Shown piece after piece: positions 57,904-64,000 of a stretch of DNA of 64,000 nt; position 1 is the stretch's first letter; each line of letters starts with the position of its first letter. Position numbers and translations under genes: made by a program. The notes beneath the pieces were generated by a model. That model saw nothing but the letters and a program-made list of their open reading frames with translations, was not told the origin of the DNA and searched no databases. Source of the DNA: JAAXGX01 sp965203565 (lineage in GTDB: Bacteria > Acidobacteriota > Vicinamibacteria > Vicinamibacterales > UBA8438); assembly GCA_965203565.1 (NCBI GenBank), contig OZ241896.1, positions 1,922,001-1,986,000 of the forward strand. The letters run 5' to 3'.

Positions 57904-60390
57904 ATGCGCTGTCCTGCGGCGTTCCCGGCGCTGGCGTTCCTGCCGGGCGCGGCGATCGGCTGGCGCGCGCCGGAGCTGGCCGGATGGCCCGTCCTGGCCG
58001 CCAGCCTGTTCGCATGGGTCTGCGCGCTGGCGGCCCTGGCGCGGAATGCGGGGCGTCTGTTCGCCGCCGCCGCGGCGTCGGGCTTCGTTGCCGCCGGGGC
58101 GCTGCTCGGCGCCGAGGCGGCGACGACGGCGACGCGGACCTCTCTCCGGCAGTGGCACGACGACCGGCGGGCGGCAGGCGCCGGCGCCGGCGTCGTCGTG
58201 CTCGAAGGGCGGCTCGTGCGCGATGCGACGCCGACCGAATACGGCGCCCGCCTCCTGGTGGAGGCGGAGCAGGTCCGCGTCGCCGGGCGCGGCGCGCCGG
58301 TCTCCGGCGGCGTGCGGGTCGCCGTGGGCGGACGCTTCGTCGCCGGCCGCATCGACGAGTGGGTCGAGGGCCGGCGGATTCGGACGCCGGTCACGCTGCG
58401 CCGCGCCGCCCGCTACCTGAATCCCGGCGTCGCCGATCGGGAGCGGCTGCTGGCGTGGCGCGGCGTCGCGCTGCTCGGGTCGGTCAAGAGCGCCCTGCTG
58501 GTGGAGGTCGTCGCCGCCGGCCGGCCGCGGCAGGAGGCGTCGGCGGCGGCCCGCGCGTTCGTGCGCCGCGCCGTCGACCGGACGGTCGGGGCGCACAGCG
58601 CGCGCTCCGCCGGAATCGTCACCGCGATCCTGATCGGCGACCGGGCCGGCCTCGACGTCGAAACCCGGCGCCGCCTGCAGGAAGCGGGCACGTTCCACGT
58701 CATCGCCATCTCCGGCGGCAACATCGCGATCCTGACGAGCGTGATCCTCGGGGTCGTGCGTCTGGCCGGCGCGCCGCCCCGGACGTCCGCCCTGGCGGCG
58801 CTCGGTTGCCTGCTGGCGTACTGGCAGGTCGTCGGGTCGGAGCCGTCCGTGGCGCGCGCCACGTTCGTGGCGGCGATGCTGCTGGCGGCGCGCGCCGCCG
58901 ACCATCGAACCGCGCCGCTCAACACGCTGGCGCTGGCGGCCGTCGGTCTGGTGGCGGCTGCGCCGCTCGCGCTCGCCGACGCGGGGTTCCTGCTGACGTT
59001 CGGCGCCACGCTGGGGATTCTCGTCGGGACGCCGCGCCTGCTCGACCGGGCGCGCGCATGGCTCGGCCGGCCGGAAAGGGGGCTCGCCCGTCTCGCGCGG
59101 GCGGCGGCGGGGCTGCTGGCGGCGACCGTCTGCGCCGAACTCGCGCTGCTGCCGGTTGCGGCGTCCGCATTCTCACGCGTCACGGCCGCCGGACTCCTGC
59201 TCAACTTCGTTGCGATACCGCTGATGACGGTCGCGCAGATCGCCGGGCTGCTGACGGTCGCCGCCGCGGCGGCGCTGCCGGCGGCGGCGGCCGGGTTCGG
59301 CTACGTCGCGCACGCGGCGACCGCCGGCATCGTCGGCTCGGCGCACCTGGTGGACGCGGCGCCGCAGTTGGCGCGGCGCGTGCCGGCGCCGGGGCCGCTC
59401 CTGACGGCGGGCTACTACGCCGGCTGGGCGCTGGCGCTGTGGGCGGGCCGCCGCCGGCCGGTCCGCGCGGCCGGGCTCGGCCTCGCCGCGGCCGCGGGAA
59501 CGGCGATGGTCGTCGGCGTCGTCCCGGCCGTCCCGCCTTGTCCCGGCGCATCGTCCGTCCGCGTGCTCTTCCTCGACGTGGACCAGGCCGACTCCACGCT
59601 GGTGCAGTTCCCGGCCGGCCAGTCGCTGCTGGTCGACGCTGCGGGGGCGGCGTGGGGAGGCGCCTCCATCGGCGAACGCGTGGTCGCGCCCGCGCTGTGG
59701 CGCGCCGGCGTGCGGCGGCTCGACTATCTGGCCTTGACGCACGGGCATCCCGATCACGCCGGCGGCGCCGAGGCGGTGCTGCGCGACTTCAGGCCCCGGG
59801 AAGTCTGGGAAGGGGCGCCGGCGCCGAATTCCGACCTGTTGCGCCGGGTGAAGTCGGCCGCCCGCGGCGTCGGCGCGGCATGGCGGACGCTGCAGGCGGG
59901 CGACGCGCTCCGCATCGGGGACGTTCAGGTGATCGCATGGCATCCGCCGGCGCCGGACTGGGAGCGTCAACGGGTGCGCAACGACGACTCGCTCGTCTTC
60001 GAAATACGCCACGGCGACGTCTCGTTCGTCCTGCCGGGAGACGTCGGCGCGGAGGTCGAGGCGCGACTGGCGGCGGTGATGCCGCCGTCGCCGCGGCGCG
60101 TGCTCAAGGTTCCGCATCACGGGAGCCGCACGTCGAGCTCGGAGGCGTTCCTCGCGGCGCTCGACCCGGCGGTGGCGGTCGTCAGCGCGGGCCGGGACAA
60201 CCGGTTCGGGCACCCCGACCCGGCGGTGGTCCGGCGGTACGAAACGTCAGGGGCGCTCGTCCTTCGGACCGGCCGGGTCGGGGCCGTCGAGGTCTGCTCC
60301 GACGGGCGGCGCATCCGCGTCCGGACCGCGGCCGACCCGGAGGGCGCGGCTCCATGGCGGCCGCCGCACGCCAGTTTCAGCGGCGCTTGA
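57904..60390 (+). CDS. comEC: ComEC/Rec2-family DNA uptake channel
   Basis: Inner-membrane channel for single-stranded DNA in natural transformation. The 828-residue product has N-terminal membrane helices with a DUF4131 region. The Competence domain follows (FHVIAISGGNIAILTSVIL, about 258-276, and multiple helices to about 540). A C-terminal metallo-beta-lactamase domain has THGHPDHAGG, FVLPGDVG and LKVPHHGSRTS. The MBL metal residues are intact, so the nuclease-like domain may be active. Its 3' end overlaps mazG on the other strand by 14 nt. Confidence 0.92.
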   Translation: MRCPAAFPALAFLPGAAIGWRAPELAGWPVLAASLFAWVCALAALARNAGRLFAAAAASGFVAAGALLGAEAATTATRTSLRQWHDDRRAAGAGAGVVVLEGRLVRDATPTEYGARLLVEAEQVRVAGRGAPVSGGVRVAVGGRFVAGRIDEWVEGRRIRTPVTLRRAARYLNPGVADRERLLAWRGVALLGSVKSALLVEVVAAGRPRQEASAAARAFVRRAVDRTVGAHSARSAGIVTAILIGDRAGLDVETRRRLQEAGTFHVIAISGGNIAILTSVILGVVRLAGAPPRTSALAALGCLLAYWQVVGSEPSVARATFVAAMLLAARAADHRTAPLNTLALAAVGLVAAAPLALADAGFLLTFGATLGILVGTPRLLDRARAWLGRPERGLARLARAAAGLLAATVCAELALLPVAASAFSRVTAAGLLLNFVAIPLMTVAQIAGLLTVAAAAALPAAAAGFGYVAHAATAGIVGSAHLVDAAPQLARRVPAPGPLLTAGYYAGWALALWAGRRRPVRAAGLGLAAAAGTAMVVGVVPAVPPCPGASSVRVLFLDVDQADSTLVQFPAGQSLLVDAAGAAWGGASIGERVVAPALWRAGVRRLDYLALTHGHPDHAGGAEAVLRDFRPREVWEGAPAPNSDLLRRVKSAARGVGAAWRTLQAGDALRIGDVQVIAWHPPAPDWERQRVRNDDSLVFEIRHGDVSFVLPGDVGAEVEARLAAVMPPSPRRVLKVPHHGSRTSSSEAFLAALDPAVAVVSAGRDNRFGHPDPAVVRRYETSGALVLRTGRVGAVEVCSDGRRIRVRTAADPEGAAPWRPPHASFSGA

Positions 60391-61195
60391 TCGCAGCCCA
60401 CGCCCGCTCCATCTCGTCCGGGGAGACGTCGCGAAGCGCCCGGCCGCTCTCGCGGAACTGCTGCTCGATCGCGGTGAACCGCGCAGTGAACTTCCGGTTC
60501 GCCCGGTGCAGCGCATCTTCCGGTTCGACTTTCAGATGGCGCGCAAGGTTGGCGACGGCGAACAGCAGGTCCCCGATCTCCTCCTCGATGGCGTCCGGCG
60601 CGTGCGCCCGGACCGCGGCCTCCACTTCGGACAGCTCCTCGCGCACCTTGTCGAGCACGTCGTCCGGGCGGGTCCAGTCGAAGCCGACCGTCGCCGTCCG
60701 CTTCCCGATCCGGTGCGCGCGGAGCAGCGCCGGGAGCGCCGCCGGGACGCCGCCGAGCAGGCTCGGATCGCGTCCCGCGGCCGCCTGCTCGCCCGCCTTG
60801 ATCTCCTCCCAGCGCCGCTTCACGTCGTCCGCCGTCATCGGCTCCGCCGCCGCCGGACCGTCGCCGAACACGTGGGGATGCCGGCGGATCAGCTTGGCTG
60901 CGGCCGAGTCGAGCGCGTCGGCGATGGTGAACCGCCCGTCCTCGGCGCAGATCTGCGCCACGAAGACCGCTTCGAAGATCAGATCGCCCAGTTCGTCGCG
61001 GAGCGCCGCCGGCTCCCCCCGGTCGATCGCGTCGAGCAGTTCGTACGCCTCCTCGATCACGAACGGGCGGAGCGACGCCAGCGTCTGCTCCCGGTCCCAC
61101 GGGCACCCGTCCGGGGAGCGGAGCGTGCGCATGACGTCGAGCAGCCGTTCGAACTTGCCGCCGGCGGAGCCGGCCGGCCTGGGCGCGTCGGGCAT
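60377..61195 (-). CDS. mazG: nucleoside triphosphate pyrophosphohydrolase MazG
   Basis: House-cleaning NTP pyrophosphatase, 272 residues with two MazG folds. The N-terminal one has CPWDREQTLASLRPFVIEEA and ELGDLIFEAVF; the C-terminal one has EEIGDLLFAVANLARHL. KFTARFTAIEQQFRESGRAL near the end is typical of full-length MazG. It lies 6 nt after the GHMP kinase gene and is probably co-transcribed with it. Confidence 0.93.
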   Translation of the reverse strand: MPDAPRPAGSAGGKFERLLDVMRTLRSPDGCPWDREQTLASLRPFVIEEAYELLDAIDRGEPAALRDELGDLIFEAVFVAQICAEDGRFTIADALDSAAAKLIRRHPHVFGDGPAAAEPMTADDVKRRWEEIKAGEQAAAGRDPSLLGGVPAALPALLRAHRIGKRTATVGFDWTRPDDVLDKVREELSEVEAAVRAHAPDAIEEEIGDLLFAVANLARHLKVEPEDALHRANRKFTARFTAIEQQFRESGRALRDVSPDEMERAWAAIKRR

Positions 61196-61201
61196 GACCT
61201 G

Positions 61202-62224
61202 TCAGCCGGGCGCCTCGTCCGCCGGGGGGCAGTCCCGGTCGATGCGGAGGCCGCCGCCGTCGATGCCGAAGTCGAGCAGTTGCGCGCCGCCGGCAGCCGC
61301 CGCTTCCCGGACCGCCGGGACGTCGGACGGGTCGGCGAACAGCAGGACGCAGCCGCCGCCGCCGGCGCCGCACACCTTGGCGGCGCGCGCGCCGGCGGCG
61401 CGGCCCCGATCGACGAGCGCCTCTATCGCCGGGGTAGACACGCCGGGCGCCAGACGCTTCCGGAGCGCCCACTCTTCCCCGAGCCGGCGACCGACCTCCG
61501 CCCAGTCCCGCCGCTCCAGCGCTCCCTGCATGGCGGCGGCGACGTCGCGGATCCCGTCGAGCGCGTCGGTCACTTGGCGGTCGCCGTCCAGGCGGCGCTT
61601 CACTATCTCCCAGTTGTTGACGCCCGAGTCGTGGCTGTCGCCGGTATGGGCTATCACGATCCGTCTCTCCAGCTCGTGCGCCGCAACCGGCAGCGCGCGC
61701 CGCCGGACGCCCGCCGGCCCGAACTCGATGCACGACACGCCGCCGAAGACCGCCGGCCAGTAGTCCTGGCAGCCGGTCGGCGCTTCTATCACCTGGGCCT
61801 CGAGGTTCAGCGCGAGGTCTATCAGCGCTTCACGGGTCCAGGTCCGCCGCCGCCAGGCGGCCAGCGCGGCGCACAGGGCGACGTTGAGCGCCGACGACCC
61901 GGCGAGTCCGGCGCCGACCGGAGATTGCGACCGCGTCTCGACGGTGAGCCGTTCGGCCTGGAAGTGGCGGAGGATGCGGGAGACCAGCCGCGGCTCCTCG
62001 CGGCCGGTGAGGGCGGACCAGCCGGGCGCTTCCAGCACCGTCCCGGTGTCGTGCGAGGTGACGCGCAACCCCCCGCGTGCGTTCTCCGTCAGCACGCACT
62101 CGGCCCGCAGCGTGATGGCGGCGTTGAGCGTCCGGGCCCCTTCGTGGAGCAGGTGGAGCGGCCAGATGTCGAGCGTCCCGCCGGCCAGATCCAGCCGCGT
62201 CGGCGCCGACGAGCGGATGCGCAC
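61202..62224 (-). CDS. GHMP-family sugar kinase
   Basis: 340 residues. The GHMP layout is clear: APTRLDLAGGTLDIWPLHLL at the start, ATP loop PVGAGLAGSSALNVAL (about 106-121), and the C-terminal KVCGAGGGGCVLLFAD. Relatives include D-glycero-D-manno-heptose 7-phosphate kinase and fucokinase-type enzymes; the substrate here is not clear. Start is GTG 62224, which falls exactly at the predicted transcription start of the -10 box at 62236-62231, so the mRNA may be leaderless. Confidence 0.85.
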   Translation of the reverse strand: MRIRSSAPTRLDLAGGTLDIWPLHLLHEGARTLNAAITLRAECVLTENARGGLRVTSHDTGTVLEAPGWSALTGREEPRLVSRILRHFQAERLTVETRSQSPVGAGLAGSSALNVALCAALAAWRRRTWTREALIDLALNLEAQVIEAPTGCQDYWPAVFGGVSCIEFGPAGVRRRALPVAAHELERRIVIAHTGDSHDSGVNNWEIVKRRLDGDRQVTDALDGIRDVAAAMQGALERRDWAEVGRRLGEEWALRKRLAPGVSTPAIEALVDRGRAAGARAAKVCGAGGGGCVLLFADPSDVPAVREAAAAGGAQLLDFGIDGGGLRIDRDCPPADEAPG

Positions 62225-62230
62225 GCGCGC

Positions 62231-62238
62231 ATTATAAT
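62231..62238. promoter_or_regulatory. palindromic divergent -10 box (ATTATAAT)
   Basis: The 8-bp palindrome gives TATAAT on the + strand (62233-62238, toward nagZ) and TATAAT on the - strand (62236-62231, toward the GHMP kinase). RNA polymerase could use it in only one direction at a time. No clear -35 on either side. Confidence 0.6.
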
Positions 62239-62300
62239 GAGGCGCAGTTGGCCGCCGTTCTCCCGCGAAGCGTCGCAGCGCCCGGGTCAGCCTGTCGTCG

Positions 62301-63395
62301 ATGCCGAGTCCCCTTCGCCGCCGGATCGGTCAGTTGGTGGTCGCCGGGTTTGCGGGGACTGCGATTCCCTCCGAGTTGCGCGCGCTGGCGCGAGACGCCG
62401 GCCTGGGCGGGATCATCCTGTTCGGCCGGAACGTCGAATCGCCCGAACAGGTCGCCGAGCTGGCGTGCGCGGCGCACGCCCTGCCGGGCGAGCTGCCGCC
62501 CTGGGTCAGCGTCGATCAGGAAGGGGGGCGCGTGGCCCGCCTGCCGGCGCCGTTCACGCGCTGGCCGCCGATGCGGGCGCTCGGACGCCTCGGCGACGAG
62601 GCGCTCGCGTCCCGGTTCGCCCGTGCGCTGGCGCGCGAGCTGCGCGCGGTCGGGATCTCGCTCGACCATGCGCCGGTGCTGGACGTGGACACCCGTCCGG
62701 AGAACCCGGTGATCGGCGATCGGGCGCTGTCCGGCGACGCGGAGCGGACCGCCCGGCTCGGGGCGGTCATCGTCGGCGCGCTGCAGGCGGCGGGCGTCGC
62801 GGCGTGCGGCAAGCATTTTCCGGGGCACGGCGACACCGACGCCGACTCGCACGCCGAGCTGCCGGTCGTGGACCGTCCGGCGGACCGCCTGCGGGCGGTC
62901 GAGCTTCCGCCCTTTCGCGCCGCGGTCGAGGCCGGGGTCGCGACGGTCATGACCGCCCACGTGCGCTATCCGGCGCTCGACGCCGAGCGGCCCGCCACGC
63001 TGTCGCGCCCGATCGTCGATCTGCTGAAAGCGGAGATGGGGTTCGACGGCCTGCTGATGACCGACGACCTGGAGATGGCGGCGATTACCGGCGGCTACGC
63101 GGTCGAGGACGCCGCGGTGCGGGCGGTGGCGGCCGGGTGCGACATGGTGCTGCTGTGCGGCGCCGACCCGGACCGGCAGGCCGGCGCCGTCGAGGCCCTG
63201 ATACGCGCGGTGGAGGACGAGAGGCTCCCGCGCGCGCGCGTCGAAGACGCGCTCCTGCGGCAGGAGCGCGTGAAGGCCCGGTTCCTGACCGGCGTTCGGC
63301 AATGGCGCCCGCCGGCGCCGTCCGCGCTCCGGTCGCTCCTCGGCTGCGGCGAGCACGCGTCGATCGCCGAGGCGATGGAGCAGGCTCCGCAGTGA
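62301..63395 (+). CDS. nagZ: beta-N-acetylhexosaminidase NagZ (GH3)
   Basis: Cleaves GlcNAc from anhydromuropeptides in peptidoglycan recycling. The 364-residue GH3 enzyme shows GLGGIILFGRNVES, SVDQEGGRVARL, and the catalytic loop GKHFPGHGDTDADSH with the general acid/base His. The nucleophile Asp is in LLMTDDLEMAAI. ATG 62301 is about 55 nt after the predicted start of transcription. It overlaps the LD-carboxypeptidase gene. Confidence 0.93.
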   Translation: MPSPLRRRIGQLVVAGFAGTAIPSELRALARDAGLGGIILFGRNVESPEQVAELACAAHALPGELPPWVSVDQEGGRVARLPAPFTRWPPMRALGRLGDEALASRFARALARELRAVGISLDHAPVLDVDTRPENPVIGDRALSGDAERTARLGAVIVGALQAAGVAACGKHFPGHGDTDADSHAELPVVDRPADRLRAVELPPFRAAVEAGVATVMTAHVRYPALDAERPATLSRPIVDLLKAEMGFDGLLMTDDLEMAAITGGYAVEDAAVRAVAAGCDMVLLCGADPDRQAGAVEALIRAVEDERLPRARVEDALLRQERVKARFLTGVRQWRPPAPSALRSLLGCGEHASIAEAMEQAPQ

Positions 63396-64000
63396 CGCCG
63401 ATGCGCAAGCCTCCGGCCCTGCGCCGCGGCGACCGGGTGGCCGTCGTGGCGCCGGCGAGTCCGCTGGACCGGGACGTCTTCCTGCGCGGCGTCGAGGAGT
63501 TGCGGGCGCTCGGTTTCGAGCCGATCTTCGACGAGGGGGTGTTCGCGCGCGACGGCTACCTGGCGGGTCCGGCGGCGCACCGGGCGGCGGCGCTCCGGGC
63601 CGCCTGGAACGCCGAGGACGTCGCCGCCGTCTTCGCGGCGCGCGGCGGATACGGCAGCGCCCAACTGCTGCCGTTGCTCGACGCGTCGGAAATGCGGCGG
63701 GCGCCGAAGCCGTTCGTGGGCGGCAGCGACCTGACGGCGCTGCTCGCGTACCTGGCGCTCCGTTGCGGGACGGTCTGCTTCCACGGGCCGATGCTGCTCC
63801 ACCTGGCGGAGCGGACCTCCGGCTACGACCGGCGCTCGCTGCTCGGCTGCGTGGCCGAGCCGGCCGCGCTGGGCGACCTCCGGCCGGACGGGGTCGAGAG
63901 CCTCAGCGGCGGCGCGGCGCGCGGCGTGCTGCTGGGCGGGACGCTGACCCAGCTGCTGGCGTCGCTGGGCACGCCGTTCGCCTTCGAGCCGCCCCCCGGG
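63392..64000 (+). CDS. LD-carboxypeptidase (S66 family), 3' end outside the window
   Basis: 203 codons are present from GTG 63392 (overlapping the nagZ stop as GTGA) to the window edge. Residues RRGDRVAVVAPASPLDRDVF, then FAARGGYGSAQLLPLLD, GGSDLTALLAYLAL (nucleophile Ser) and LLGGTLTQLLASLGTPF match LdcA/MccF-type enzymes. LdcA removes D-Ala from recycled murein tetrapeptides, fitting its place after nagZ. ATG 63401 is an alternative start. The catalytic Glu and His lie beyond the end. Confidence 0.88.
   Translation, partial: MTPMRKPPALRRGDRVAVVAPASPLDRDVFLRGVEELRALGFEPIFDEGVFARDGYLAGPAAHRAAALRAAWNAEDVAAVFAARGGYGSAQLLPLLDASEMRRAPKPFVGGSDLTALLAYLALRCGTVCFHGPMLLHLAERTSGYDRRSLLGCVAEPAALGDLRPDGVESLSGGAARGVLLGGTLTQLLASLGTPFAFEPPPG

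Noticed and set aside
54578..58015. 1145-codon - strand frame with long internal repeats
   Set aside because: Exact mirror of the RTX gene, whose repeats and duplication generate the apparent repeats. The + strand has the ribosome-binding site and RTX motifs.

Overview
This 64 kb window is very GC-rich, gene-dense chromosomal DNA from a diderm bacterium. I see no tRNA, rRNA, insertion sequence, prophage or CRISPR array. An outer membrane is implied by bamA, skp, lpxA, lpxI, lptE and lolCD. Menaquinone is made by the futalosine (mqn) route. There is a bacillithiol gene (bshC), an ETF/ETF-quinone oxidoreductase set, and a PEGA-domain pseudokinase. Together with the extreme GC content this fits Acidobacteriota (a Vicinamibacteria-like lineage) best. 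That placement is inference from gene content, not from a marker comparison.

Layout: (1) 1-12.6 kb, + strand: probable nusB end, lysS, lolC-lolD, clpC, bamA, skp, a fused fabZ-lpxA, lpxI and a Gfo/Idh oxidoreductase (envelope and lipid A block). (2) 12.6-18.9 kb, + strand: an mqnE-like gene without the radical-SAM cysteines, then mqnA, mqnC, a deaminase, mqnP, ubiX and menG/ubiE (menaquinone block). (3) 19-22.4 kb: a TonB-like protein, a small membrane peptide, miaA and a dGTPase. (4) 22.4-26.5 kb: yceD, rpmF, a plsX remnant, fabD, fabG, acpP, fabF; plsX and fabH are missing from the usual order. (5) 26.5-31.7 kb: etfB, etfA, ETF-QO, a DUF374 acyltransferase and an HDAC-family deacetylase. 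(6) 31.7-35.8 kb: leuS, lptE, holA. (7) 35.8-47.7 kb, - strand: rpsT, alaS, recX, ilvE, a Ser/Thr kinase, rsmE, dnaJ, grpE, hrcA, xdhC, bshC. (8) 47.9-54.3 kb, + strand: PEGA pseudokinase, carA, carB. (9) 54.3-57.8 kb: a promoter, a perfect 25-copy pentanucleotide repeat and a 994-residue RTX-type calcium-binding repeat protein with a recent 645-bp internal tandem duplication. (10) 57.9-64 kb: comEC, then mazG and a GHMP kinase on the - strand, then nagZ and a partial LD-carboxypeptidase on the + strand.

Expression layout is compact. Many genes are joined by ATGA or GTGA stop/start overlaps. TATAAT-type -10 boxes stand out against the GC-rich background. Several of them contain or touch the stop codon of the preceding gene, and several predicted mRNAs have very short or no leaders.

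Points most worth following: the cluster-less MqnE paralogue at the head of the mqn operon, the pentanucleotide tract with its possible phase-variable leader ORF in front of the RTX gene, the 26-codon plsX relic at the fab locus, and the FabZ-LpxA fusion.
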